Of a stretch of DNA of 64,000 nucleotides, positions 1-8,443 are shown one piece after another. The stretch's first letter is position 1, and every line of letters starts with the position of its first letter. Below the pieces are notes generated by a model. It was not told where the DNA came from. It did not search any database and saw only the letters and a list, made by a program, of their open reading frames with translations. Origin of the DNA: Imperialibacter sp964351395 (GTDB taxonomy: Bacteria > Bacteroidota > Bacteroidia > Cytophagales > Cyclobacteriaceae). A program made the translations under genes and the position numbers. Where the stretch lies: the NCBI GenBank assembly GCA_964351395.1, contig CAYGOF010000012.1, positions 62,001 to 126,000 on the forward strand. The letters are read 5' to 3'.

Positions 1-434
1 TTTGAACCTAAAATTTTCTGCCAGTCTTCGTAATTGTCTTCAATATCGAATCGAATGCGGCGCAGGTCGTCAGGGTTCGGATTAAAGAAACCACATGCCA
101 GGAAGCTGTTGCCTGGTTTGATATTCAGGTGGTATCCACCACGACGTTCTTTGGTAGCCCTGCGGAACGACATGGCAAAACGTGCGCTATAAGGGGACTT
201 GTCTTTGCTGAATCGCACATCGTTGTAAATCCGAAAGAGCGCTTTCTTTCCAGAAGGTGTTTCAATCAAGTCGTGCTTGTTCATTTCAGCCAGCAACTCA
301 TCCGCAAAGCCAACAGCATTGTCGAGTGCCTGCTGGTAAGAAGCTTTGTGCGCAGCAAACCAGTCCCGGTTATTGTTCGCCGAGAGGTCGGTAAGGAATT
401 GGAAGGTCGATGGTTGAATGGTTGACTGGCTCAT
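1..434 (-). CDS. DUF2461 / TIGR02453 family protein (3' end cut by window edge)
   Basis: The reading frame is open from an ATG at 432-434 to the left edge, about 144 codons. It reads MSQSTIQPSTFQFL, then NNNRDWFAAHK, later FRIYNDVRFSKDKSPY, then a GGYHLNIKPG segment. This order (NRDWF near the start, a central R-x-Y-x-D-x-R-F-S-x-D-K-x-P-Y block) matches the DUF2461/TIGR02453 family, widespread in Bacteroidota and of unknown biochemical role. The family is usually about 220 residues, so roughly one third lies outside the window. I see no signal peptide, so it is probably cytosolic. The 180 bp before the next gene (435-614) show nothing recognisable. Confidence 0.85.
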   Translation of the reverse strand, partial: MSQSTIQPSTFQFLTDLSANNNRDWFAAHKASYQQALDNAVGFADELLAEMNKHDLIETPSGKKALFRIYNDVRFSKDKSPYSARFAMSFRRATKERRGGYHLNIKPGNSFLACGFFNPNPDDLRRIRFDIEDNYEDWQKILGS

Positions 435-614
435 ACTGGATTAAAAAAAAGGAAACAGGTTGGTCTTCGGAATAGTTCTCGTTTGCGCTACTCTTTGTGG
501 CTCCCACTTTGCCGAGTAACTTACCTTTTTACTGTCCCAATTTGACTGGTGATGCTCACGCATCAACCTTTTGAAACGATTCTGTCAAAGGCCTCTGGCC
601 GCATCAAAACTCTC

Positions 615-1718
615 TTACCTTTCCAGCACCACCGTCTTCCCCTCTTTCGAAGATCGAATGGCAGCGTCGAGGATCTCTACCACCACCATGTTATTTTCAA
701 GGGAGGAAAGCCTGCCTTGTACGGTTTCGTTGAGCTTGGTTTCGCTACGAATGAGGGCCGTCAGAAAATCGAACGGATCGTTGAAGGGCGTTTTCATCGG
801 CTCCAGGGTCATGGGTTGTTCGGGTTCTTCCTGTTTCATTCTTATGCTCATTCTCAAGCCGTCAACAGTTTTGATGATTCCCTGTGTCCCGAACACCTCC
901 ATGTCTTTTCGACTGAAAGTCCAGTTCCACGATGCCTGAATAACTCCTTGTGTATCGGGGTACTTCACGATGATAGTGGCTTCATCGTCCACTTTTGGAT
1001 ACTTATCAGGCTTGTTGGTTTGAGTGACCGCTGTTACTGATAGCGGCCTTTCGTTGCTCATTAGGTGGGTGAGGAGGTTGGCACCATAGCAGCCAAAGTC
1101 GATCAGGGCACCGGCTCCGTTAAGCTTAGGATCCGTCAGCCAGTCGAGGAACTCTTTGCCCACGCCAATTTCCTGGGGTCCTTGGTGGCCGTCGTTCACC
1201 ATCACTTTGCGAAGGGTTCCCAGGTCACCCGCTGCTGCTTTTGTGAGGGTCTCCTGGGTGGTAGCGTACCAGGTGGTTTCGTAGTTGGTAACCAGGAAAA
1301 TCTTGTGTTTGTCTGCCAGCGCTTTCATTCGCTTCGCATGGTCGTAGCTCATGGCCAGGGGCTTTTCCACCATCACATGGATGCCTTTGGGAGCGCACTT
1401 CTCTACAACCTCCATGTGACCATAGATGTCGTTGAAGGCAGTGACTGCTTCCGGGTTCGTTTTGGCAAGCATTTCGTCAAGGCTAGGGTAGACCAATGAC
1501 ATGGAGAAACCATATTGCTTCGAGAGTTTTTCAGCCAGTGCTTGGTTGGGTTCTGCAATGCCCACGATTTCTACATCGCCTGTTTTAGCTTTGTTGAGCA
1601 CCCAACCTACATGACCATGAATGAGGCCAGCGACACCAACTTTCAAAGGCTCCTTTTTAGTTTGAGCTTCTGTCACGACTGATGATAGTATCAATAGAGA
1701 CACAAACAGGCTTTTCAT
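615..1718 (-). CDS. Secreted Gfo/Idh/MocA family NAD(P)-dependent oxidoreductase
   Basis: This 367-residue protein begins with a hydrophobic signal peptide (about residues 1-18, ending TEAQ). A Rossmann-type N-terminal half follows, starting VGVAGLIHGHVGW, with the family's EKPLAMSYDHAKRM stretch (EKP motif) around residue 120. The second half resembles the alpha/beta domain of Gfo/Idh/MocA enzymes, with a GALIDFGCYG segment where the family usually carries catalytic or substrate residues. Members oxidise or rearrange sugars and polyols with a bound nicotinamide cofactor; secreted forms are common in Bacteroidota. The substrate cannot be told from sequence. It appears monocistronic, with 100 bp to the peroxiredoxin gene behind it. 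Confidence 0.85.
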   Translation of the reverse strand: MKSLFVSLLILSSVVTEAQTKKEPLKVGVAGLIHGHVGWVLNKAKTGDVEIVGIAEPNQALAEKLSKQYGFSMSLVYPSLDEMLAKTNPEAVTAFNDIYGHMEVVEKCAPKGIHVMVEKPLAMSYDHAKRMKALADKHKIFLVTNYETTWYATTQETLTKAAAGDLGTLRKVMVNDGHQGPQEIGVGKEFLDWLTDPKLNGAGALIDFGCYGANLLTHLMSNERPLSVTAVTQTNKPDKYPKVDDEATIIVKYPDTQGVIQASWNWTFSRKDMEVFGTQGIIKTVDGLRMSIRMKQEEPEQPMTLEPMKTPFNDPFDFLTALIRSETKLNETVQGRLSSLENNMVVVEILDAAIRSSKEGKTVVLER

Positions 1719-1819
1719 ATGCTGGAAGTTTAGTTATCCAGCAAAATAGCAACATAAAGCGGGAATGCAGCGAGACATTTGGCCTGTTTAAGCCTAAAAA
1801 GAGGCAGGGTTTTGAGCTT

Positions 1820-2269
1820 TTATCCTAAAATCTGCTCAGCATGTTCTTTCGCCTTCACACTGTCAATCACCCGCTCAATAATGCCTTTTTCATCGATAAG
1901 AAAGGTGGTTCTCAAAACGCCCATGTATTTCTTGCCGTACATCTGCTTTTCGGCCCATACACCATAGCTTTCGATGATTTTATTCTCTGTATCAGCCAAA
2001 AGCGAGAAAGGAAGGTTGAATTTTTCAATAAAGTTGGTGTGTTTTTTGGCTGAATCAGGACTCACTCCCAGTACTTCATATCCTTTAGCCTGTAAGCTAG
2101 CATAGTTGTCGCGAAGGTTGCAGGCTTCTACTGTGCAAGTAGGTGTATTGTCTTTAGGATAAAAGTACAATACTACTTTCTTACCTAGATAGTCCGACAG
2201 CTTTACAGTTTTGCCGTTCTGGTCTTCTACTTCAAAATCTGGTGCTTTGTCTCCCGCCTTTAATGTCAT
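1820..2269 (-). CDS. bcp: Thioredoxin-dependent peroxiredoxin, BCP/PrxQ type
   Basis: The protein reduces peroxides using a peroxidatic cysteine recycled by thioredoxin. With the start at 2269 (MTLKAGDKAPDF) it has 149 residues. The peroxidatic Cys45 sits in NTPTCTVEAC, with a second Cys at 50, the C-x4-C spacing of the BCP subclass with an intramolecular resolving cysteine. A longer frame to 2311 exists, but its extra 14 residues lie inside the upstream peptidase gene, and the family begins at the chosen Met. It starts 4 bp after the M23 peptidase stop and is probably the last gene of the FAH-M23-bcp run. No signal peptide: cytosolic. Confidence 0.93.
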   Translation of the reverse strand: MTLKAGDKAPDFEVEDQNGKTVKLSDYLGKKVVLYFYPKDNTPTCTVEACNLRDNYASLQAKGYEVLGVSPDSAKKHTNFIEKFNLPFSLLADTENKIIESYGVWAEKQMYGKKYMGVLRTTFLIDEKGIIERVIDSVKAKEHAEQILG

Positions 2270-2273
2270 TTCT

Positions 2274-4184
2274 CTAAAGTTTTGTTTTGTATATGGTTTC
2301 GTTGCCGGCATTGTCGGTCACTACCAAAACAAACTGGCCATCGAAAGGTTTGCTTGCGTCCAATTTTTCGGACCAAAGCAGCTTTTTTTTGTACTCATAG
2401 TTGAAGAGTACCCACTCCCCATTGATAGAGCCCTTCCAGCTTTTAATGCCTGACAGGTCATCCTGAATGGTAAACTTAAGATCGTTTTTATTGATTATGG
2501 CAGGTTTGATTGTAGGGGGTACAGAGTCAGTGGCAATCGTCCAGGTACCCAGTGATGTTGTTAAAAAGCTAATTCCTTCATTTTCCCATACTCCACCCAC
2601 ATAGCCCAAGTTTCCTTTTGTACTGTAGGAGTAAACAGCTGACCGTTCTTTGTCATATTCCTGAACAGGCTTCAGCGTAACTTTGGCCGACCTGCGCAAG
2701 GGGTCAAGCGTATTGTCAATAGAAAATACTTCCCGACCATTATCAATTTCCTTGTCTTTTACCCTGAGGTAAAGAGTATCAAAAAGACTATAGCGATTAA
2801 AGGCCACGTCTATGTTATTGTCAAAATAGCTGTATTCATGATGAGGAGAAACAGTCGCCTTAAAGTCAAATTTCAGCATCGAGCCGCATAGGTCCACTGA
2901 ATCGGGTAGGCCATCGCGAAGATCCCAAAGGTAAAAGTCGTTGCTACCTATATGGTAGGCTGGAGGCAGTTCGTACGACATTCCTTCGGTGTATAGTAGT
3001 ACATTCTGACGGGCAACACCGTTTTCGTTGATCAATTCCATCACATTGCCCGTTAATTCATACCCTGCTCTTTTTAAGCGGCTAAGGCTTTTGATAGGGG
3101 TGTTGCTACGTTTCCCTTTGTCGCTAAGTGTCGTGACAAAATGAGAGTAGTTGTTGTAGGTATCCCAGGCCCTGATTTCTAATCGGTGGTCGGATGAATC
3201 CCTAATATTGATCAAGCCCTGCCATTCTTTGGCTTCGTATACCTTTAGCCAGTTGCCATCATCCACATACAGTTTGGTGAATTTTTGACCGCTTGTCAGG
3301 TATTCGCCATAGTTCATGTGAACCGCCACATTTCGCATTTCACTGAAGCTTAGCTTCGAAATGGTTTGGCTAAAGATTTTCTGATCATCAAGCATTACCT
3401 CTATACATGGAATCCCATTTTTGCTCCAGGTACCGTCAAACCGATCATAAGCATAGATTTCGACGCCAATGGAACCTGAAAAAGTAAGTGGAGTATGTGT
3501 GACATAGCTGTCCCCTTCTTTCTGTACATCAAACTCAAATCGTCCAAACTGACCATTGATCCTGGATTTTGCATTCATGGTGGTGAAGGCTACTTTTCGG
3601 ATCAAAGGGGGAGCCTCGTCTATCAACTCTTTAAAATGAAAACGCATAGGATCGAGGATCTTCTGCTCCTGGTCTCTTACTTCAAAATGCAGGTGAGGAC
3701 CGGAGCTGCCACCTGTGTTACCTGACGACGCAAAAACTTCACCCTTCTTAAAACTGAATTGATTTCTGGCAGGGAAGAGGTCGACTTCAAAACTTTCTTT
3801 TGCGTATTGTTGGGCACGTACCCATTCCGCCAGCGGTTTGCTGAATGATTTGAGGTGGCCATACACGGTGGTAAGGCCATTGGGGTGGGTAAGATACAAA
3901 GCATTGCCATAGCCACCCGTACTGATCTTCACCCTGCTTATGTAGCCGTCGGCCGGTGCATAAACAGGGAGCCCTTCAATTCCACTCGTTCTGATGTCAA
4001 GTCCGGCATGAAAGTGCGTGCCTCTGATTTCGCCCATGGTGCCAGCCAGGTAATTGCGCTCACCAGGTCTGATTGGAAACATCAGGTAGGCCGAGTCATA
4101 TCCGTATTGGGCAATGGCTAGCTGAGAGGTAAATAAAAGAAGAAGTAATAGTTTATTTGACTTCAAAATCGAGCAGTACGTCAC
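2274..4184 (-). CDS. M23 family metallopeptidase (secreted cell-wall endopeptidase)
   Basis: After a signal peptide (about residues 8-26, ending AIAQ) comes a LytM/M23 domain at residues 40-180. It has the zinc ligands of the HxxxD type (H59 and D63 in THFHAGLDI), YGHL at 109 and the HLH motif at 164-166 (GPHLHFEV). The remaining 450 residues are beta-rich with no motif I recognise and end in a segment resembling an Ig-like fold (VVTDNAGN). Family members cut peptide crosslinks in peptidoglycan. The start overlaps the upstream FAH gene by 32 bp, the only Met before the signal peptide, so the overlap looks real and suggests translational coupling. Confidence 0.9.
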   Translation of the reverse strand: MTYCSILKSNKLLLLLLFTSQLAIAQYGYDSAYLMFPIRPGERNYLAGTMGEIRGTHFHAGLDIRTSGIEGLPVYAPADGYISRVKISTGGYGNALYLTHPNGLTTVYGHLKSFSKPLAEWVRAQQYAKESFEVDLFPARNQFSFKKGEVFASSGNTGGSSGPHLHFEVRDQEQKILDPMRFHFKELIDEAPPLIRKVAFTTMNAKSRINGQFGRFEFDVQKEGDSYVTHTPLTFSGSIGVEIYAYDRFDGTWSKNGIPCIEVMLDDQKIFSQTISKLSFSEMRNVAVHMNYGEYLTSGQKFTKLYVDDGNWLKVYEAKEWQGLINIRDSSDHRLEIRAWDTYNNYSHFVTTLSDKGKRSNTPIKSLSRLKRAGYELTGNVMELINENGVARQNVLLYTEGMSYELPPAYHIGSNDFYLWDLRDGLPDSVDLCGSMLKFDFKATVSPHHEYSYFDNNIDVAFNRYSLFDTLYLRVKDKEIDNGREVFSIDNTLDPLRRSAKVTLKPVQEYDKERSAVYSYSTKGNLGYVGGVWENEGISFLTTSLGTWTIATDSVPPTIKPAIINKNDLKFTIQDDLSGIKSWKGSINGEWVLFNYEYKKKLLWSEKLDASKPFDGQFVLVVTDNAGNETIYKTKL

Positions 4185-4764
4185 TTTCCAGGTATCCTTT
4201 GAGGTGATCTCCTATTTTTACAGGACCAACTCCTTTCGGCGTTCCTGTGAAAATAATATCTCCCTTTTTAAGTGTAATGAATTTTGAGATGTAGGCGATA
4301 ATGGATTCGAAAGAATAGATCATCAATCCTGTATTCCCCTGTTGCACTGGTTGATCGTTTAGCTCCAATTTGAAATTGATGTTTTTCATGTCGCCAAACT
4401 TTTCTTTAGGCACAAACTTAGAAATAGGTGCTGAGCCATTGAATCCTTTGGCAAGCGCCCAGGGCAACCCTTTTGCTTTTGCTTTCTGCTGCAAATCCCG
4501 TGCCGTGAAGTCAATGCCAACGCCTATGGCGTCATAATAAGTTGAGGCGAATTTCTCCTCGACACTCTTCCCTTCTTTACAGATCCTAAGAATTATTTCC
4601 AATTCATGATGAATCTCCTTGGTATAGTCAGGAAAATAAAAGGGCTTGTTATTTAGCAGAAGCGCCGTGTCAGGCTTTGTGAAAATAACAGGTTCATCAG
4701 GAGTCTCGTTATTGAGTTCTTTTATATGATCGACGTAATTACGCCCAATGCAAAGAATTTTCAT
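4153..4764 (-). CDS. Fumarylacetoacetate hydrolase family protein
   Basis: A compact 203-residue single-domain FAH-fold protein starting MKILCIGRNYVDHIKELNN. The metal-binding acidic residues of the family are visible in IHHELEIIL (E-x-E) and GVGIDFTARDLQ (D). FTGTPKGVGPVKIGD near the C-terminus is the typical FAH G-T-P-x-G-V block. Members are Mg-dependent hydrolases, decarboxylases or isomerases of 3-oxo acids such as acylpyruvates and oxaloacetate; the size and start resemble the short YcgM/FAHD1-like branch. The substrate is not determined. It is the first gene of a run with the M23 peptidase and peroxiredoxin, a pairing that looks positional rather than metabolic. Confidence 0.88.
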   Translation of the reverse strand: MKILCIGRNYVDHIKELNNETPDEPVIFTKPDTALLLNNKPFYFPDYTKEIHHELEIILRICKEGKSVEEKFASTYYDAIGVGIDFTARDLQQKAKAKGLPWALAKGFNGSAPISKFVPKEKFGDMKNINFKLELNDQPVQQGNTGLMIYSFESIIAYISKFITLKKGDIIFTGTPKGVGPVKIGDHLKGYLESDVLLDFEVK

Positions 4765-5091
4765 GTCAGTGATATTTTTCCCAAAGTATTGGATAAACTG
4801 TTATTCCACAACTCCTCTTTGATCTGTCTCAATATTATTTGGTGGGTGGCATTTTTTTTGGAAAATTTCGTTCATATTCAACTATTTTGCGTTAGTGAGG
4901 TAAGTAACTCACCTAACCGCCATTGGCATTGACTAGCTTACATGGTGTCATTTCATTTTATCGATATTACTTTTTGTTTTAACCGATCACCCTGGAACCT
5001 TCCAAGGCTCGGAACACCCTCGATGGAGCTAAGCGCCCTTCGGAATATGTTGGGTGAAAAGCTGTTAACCTATTATTAAAATTAAAGCACA
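4765..5091. other. 327-bp divergent intergenic region
   Basis: This gap separates the FAH gene (-) from the M48 peptidase gene (+). It must hold promoters for both directions, but I find no exact TTG-N19-TAnnTTTG match; TACTTTTT at 4968-4975 differs at the last position and lacks a well-placed TTG. The right half contains the possible structured leader described separately (4987-5057). No convincing coding frame is present. Confidence 0.4.
4987..5057 (+). ncRNA. Possible structured 5' leader RNA of the M48 peptidase gene
   Basis: TCACCC at 4987-4992 is exactly complementary to GGGTGA at 5052-5057, closing a GC-rich domain of about 60 nt in an otherwise AT-rich spacer. Inside are smaller possible pairings: TTCC at 5000-5003 with GGAA at 5011-5014, and GGAGC with GCGCC around 5025-5036. 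The element ends about 35 nt before the ATG at 5092. I compared it by eye with SRP RNA and common riboswitches and recognise none. It could be a regulatory leader, a small RNA, or chance. Confidence 0.25.
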
Positions 5092-5892
5092 ATGAAGAGG
5101 ATTGTCTCACTTTTGGGAATCGGTATTACAATGATGATTTATGGCTGCTCGACAGTGGCTATCACAGGAAGAAAGCAATTGGCACTTGTGCCGGATTCAG
5201 AGCTCAATTCAATGAGCTTTCAGCAATACGATCAGGTATTGAACGAAGCAAATCTATCAACCAATAAGACAGAGGTCAATCAGATAAAGTCTGTTGGTAC
5301 AAAAATAGAGAAGGCGGTCGAGTCGTACATGTCAACGCATGGTTTGGCTGACCAGCTGAAAGGCTACAAGTGGGAGTTTAATTTAATTGAAGATGACGCT
5401 ACTGTGAATGCCTGGTGTATGCCAGGAGGAAAGGTTGCGTTCTATTCAGGGATCTTGCCTGTTTGTCAAACAGAGTCAGGGATAGCTGTTGTCATGGGTC
5501 ACGAAATTGCCCATGCCATTGCCCGCCATGGTAATGAGCGGATGACACAGGGGCTGATTCAGCAGTTTGGCGGGCTCGCTCTTAGTTATGCTGTCAAGGA
5601 CAAACCAGCAGAGGCTCAGCAACTATTTATGACTGCTTATGGAGTTGGCACTAATGTCGGAGCCTTGTTGCCGTTTTCCCGCCTTCAGGAATCGGAGGCA
5701 GACAGGATGGGACTGATCTTCATGGCCATGGCTGGCTACAATCCCAACGAAGCACCGATTTTTTGGGAGAGGATGTCGGCAAATGGTGGAGCCAGCCCTC
5801 CCGAGTTTTTGTCTACCCACCCTTCGCACAGCACCCGGATTGCGGACCTGAAAGCGGAAATGCCCGAGGCGATGAAGTATTACAAGAAGTAG
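5092..5892 (+). CDS. M48 family metallopeptidase, lipoprotein
   Basis: A 266-residue zinc protease anchored to a membrane by an N-terminal lipid. The lipobox ends at Cys19 (MIYGC). The catalytic HExxH is HEIAH at 137-141, and the third ligand Glu lies in RLQESEADRMG further on. The middle stretch VNAWCMPGGKVAFYSGIL is the usual M48 substrate-strand region. The architecture matches short M48C periplasmic peptidases (LoiP/YcaL type), which act in outer-membrane protein quality control. The gene seems monocistronic, with a GC-rich leader upstream and a long perfect hairpin downstream. Confidence 0.92.
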   Translation: MKRIVSLLGIGITMMIYGCSTVAITGRKQLALVPDSELNSMSFQQYDQVLNEANLSTNKTEVNQIKSVGTKIEKAVESYMSTHGLADQLKGYKWEFNLIEDDATVNAWCMPGGKVAFYSGILPVCQTESGIAVVMGHEIAHAIARHGNERMTQGLIQQFGGLALSYAVKDKPAEAQQLFMTAYGVGTNVGALLPFSRLQESEADRMGLIFMAMAGYNPNEAPIFWERMSANGGASPPEFLSTHPSHSTRIADLKAEMPEAMKYYKK

Positions 5893-5919
5893 AAGGGATT
5901 AAAAATAGTTTTGCACTAC

Positions 5920-5967
5920 ATCAAAGCGGTTACTATCTGCGGTATCGCAGATAGTAACCGCTTTGAT
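5920..5967. terminator. Perfect 22-bp hairpin, bidirectional terminator between convergent genes
   Basis: Bases 5920-5941 are exactly complementary to 5946-5967, with a 4-nt loop (GTAT). The right arm touches the stop codon (5967-5969) of the convergent permease gene, and the left arm begins 28 bp after the M48 stop. There is no U-run on either side, so it is not a textbook intrinsic terminator. Its place between convergent stops suggests a shared terminator or mRNA 3'-end stabiliser. Confidence 0.7.
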
Positions 5968-8330
5968 TACTCATACCGAAGCGCATCCACCGGATTAGTC
6001 CTCGCGGCCCGTATAGAATGAAAACCGACGGTGACCACTGCTATGACCAGGGCCAATAACATAGCAGCGAGTGGCACCAATACACTAATATTGATATGAA
6101 AGGCAAAGTCGGTCAGCCACTGGTCCATCAAGTACCAAGCCACGGGAGAACCAATCAAGGCAGCGATCACTACCAGCAAGGCGAAATCTTTGACCGTAAG
6201 TGTGATAATGGAGGATGTTGAGGCACCTAAAACTTTTCTGACACCTATTTCCTTTGTCCTCTGCTGAATAGCAAATGCTGCCAACCCAAACAGGCCTAAG
6301 CAGGAAATAAAAATCGATAGCCAGGCAAATCCCTGGAAAAGCTGACCCGTTTGTTCTTCGCTTTCATAAAACTCTCCCCAGTCGGCGTCAAGAAACCTGT
6401 ACTCAAAAGGATAGGCAGGAGCGTACGTGGTATAGATTGCATTGAGTGCATCGATAGCTCCGGTGTATTGCTGCTGCTTCGCCCGAATAATGATATGATT
6501 GCACCATTCTTTTTCGAACATCATGAACATCGGCCTGATTTCCGAGTGGGCAGAGCTAAAGTTATAGTCTTTAATTACACCAACTACATGACCTTTTCTC
6601 TCGCCCCATACGGTGATCGGCTGGTCAAGAGCTTCGATCGGTTCGAGCCCCATTTTTCTCGCTGCTGCTTCATTGATGATGATGTTGGCTGTATCTGTGG
6701 CCATGGTTTTGTCAAACGAGCGACCGCCAACAAATGACAGGCCCAAAGTTTCAATATAGGATTCGTCGACGGCAAAATTATTGAAAAGGATTCGCTCCTG
6801 AGGGTCCTTCCCCGGCCAGTCAAGCCCCCATGTACTATTGCCAATGGAAAACGGTTCAAAGTTGCTTTCCGTCACCGAAAGAATGGACGGATCTGCCAGG
6901 AGCTGCTCTTTGATTAAATCGTACTTTTCCCGCATGTTTTCCTGCATTTGCACATAGATGATCCCTTCCTTGTCAAACCCAGTATCCTGGTTTTGTACGT
7001 ACCACAGCTGCTGGTAAACGATCACGGTACAAAAGATCATGATGATGGAGAGGACGAACTGCGTAGTGACCAATACTTTTCTGAACCTCACGGCAGACTT
7101 GCCACTTTTTAATTGCCCTTTAAGGACTTTGGCGGGTTCGAAACGAGCAATATAAAAAGCAGGATAGCTACCGCCTACGAAGCCACTAAACAGAATCGTG
7201 CCTACAAAAAGAAACACCATTTGAGCGTTGAATTCAAATTCCAGACTTTTACCCGAGATTTCATTGAAAACAGGCATGAGTACGATGACTAAAACCATTC
7301 CGGCTATTCCGCCCAGAAACGAAAACACGATGGATTCAGTCAGAAATTGGTAAACCAGGTGTTTTTTAAAGGCTCCTACCACCTTCCTTAAGGCTACCTC
7401 CTTGCTTCTTTTTACCGCCAGGGCAGTGGAGAGGTTCATGAAGTTGATGCAGGCAATGAGCAGTAAAAACACGGCAATGATTCCAAAAACTTTCACGTAG
7501 CGGATGCGGCCACCATCCTGCACACCGTTTTCAAAGTTGCTATACAGGTGCATTTTGGTCGCCGGATAAAGAAACAGTTCGATTGAATTGTTTTCATTTT
7601 TGTCGTCCAGCAGCCTGTTGATTTTGGCTGAGTAGGCTTCCCAATCTTGCCCTTCATGGAGCTGTACAAAAGTGGAGATACTGTTGTTGCCCCACTGCCC
7701 GAGCCATTGCTCGTTTTCATCCATGAACTTGTCGAAGTTCAAAAGGAAGGAAAAGCTTCCAAAGTCGCTGTTTTTTGGCCAGTCTTTGACCACCCCCGTC
7801 ACCTTCATGCTTTCCTTGTTGTTCATTTTGAATACCTGGTCGATGGCGGGTTGGTCACCAAAATACTTTTGGGCCATGGTCTCTGTGAGCACCACAGCAT
7901 TTTTGTCGTTGAAAGCCGTGGCGGCGTTTCCTTCGATAAACTCAAAAGTGAACATTTGTAAAAAGTCAGCATCTACATAGCGTCCATTCTCGTAGTAAGA
8001 GGTTTCGTTGAAACTGAAAAGATTTTTATCAGGCCAGGTAAGGCGCGAAGCATACTTCACCTCAGGATAATTGTCTTTTAAGTAAGGAGATAGAGGACCC
8101 GGCGTGGAAGAGGTCGTGCCAATTCTGTCGCTATAGTGCTGGTTTTCCATCACCCTGTAAATAGAGGCCAGATTCTCGTGAGAATTGTTGTAGCTCAATT
8201 CATCATTTACCCACATCAAAATCATAATAGTGGACGAGATGCCAAGGGAAAGGCCGAAGATGTTGATGGTACTATAGATTTTGTTGCGCTTGATGGTACG
8301 GAGCGCCACGAGGAAGTAGTTTTTGAGCAT
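5967..8330 (-). CDS. MacB/FtsX-like ABC transporter permease
   Basis: A 787-residue membrane protein with the duplicated FtsX layout: N-terminal helix (FGLSLGISSTIMILMWV, about 22-40), a periplasmic MacB_PCD-type domain (about 45-250), three helices at about 280-420 with ALRKVVGAFKKHL, a second periplasmic domain, and three C-terminal helices with RTKEIGVRKVLGAS. Such permeases work with a separate ATPase in efflux or mechanotransmission across the envelope. No ATPase gene is adjacent, which is common for this large Bacteroidota paralogue family. Substrate unknown. Confidence 0.9.
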   Translation of the reverse strand: MLKNYFLVALRTIKRNKIYSTINIFGLSLGISSTIMILMWVNDELSYNNSHENLASIYRVMENQHYSDRIGTTSSTPGPLSPYLKDNYPEVKYASRLTWPDKNLFSFNETSYYENGRYVDADFLQMFTFEFIEGNAATAFNDKNAVVLTETMAQKYFGDQPAIDQVFKMNNKESMKVTGVVKDWPKNSDFGSFSFLLNFDKFMDENEQWLGQWGNNSISTFVQLHEGQDWEAYSAKINRLLDDKNENNSIELFLYPATKMHLYSNFENGVQDGGRIRYVKVFGIIAVFLLLIACINFMNLSTALAVKRSKEVALRKVVGAFKKHLVYQFLTESIVFSFLGGIAGMVLVIVLMPVFNEISGKSLEFEFNAQMVFLFVGTILFSGFVGGSYPAFYIARFEPAKVLKGQLKSGKSAVRFRKVLVTTQFVLSIIMIFCTVIVYQQLWYVQNQDTGFDKEGIIYVQMQENMREKYDLIKEQLLADPSILSVTESNFEPFSIGNSTWGLDWPGKDPQERILFNNFAVDESYIETLGLSFVGGRSFDKTMATDTANIIINEAAARKMGLEPIEALDQPITVWGERKGHVVGVIKDYNFSSAHSEIRPMFMMFEKEWCNHIIIRAKQQQYTGAIDALNAIYTTYAPAYPFEYRFLDADWGEFYESEEQTGQLFQGFAWLSIFISCLGLFGLAAFAIQQRTKEIGVRKVLGASTSSIITLTVKDFALLVVIAALIGSPVAWYLMDQWLTDFAFHINISVLVPLAAMLLALVIAVVTVGFHSIRAARTNPVDALRYE

Positions 8331-8443
8331 AAACCTGGGTTTCTTTTCGAAGAGTACCTGATGAAATCAAAAAGGTTGCAGAAGTCCTGCGTATTTATTT
8401 TTAAACAGCAGGAGCAGGATGTATGTCTCGGTTTTGTCCACGC

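Noticed and set aside
615..1040. Plus-strand open frames inside the Gfo/Idh/MocA gene (for example 549-1040)
   Set aside because: They lie antisense to a strong family match, lack family motifs and have composition typical of reverse-frame shadows.
4987..5057. Leader element considered as SRP RNA, fluoride, cobalamin or SAM riboswitch
   Set aside because: None of the conserved cores of these RNAs (such as GGAAGGAAGCAG of SRP RNA or the cobalamin box) is present; kept only as an unidentified structure.
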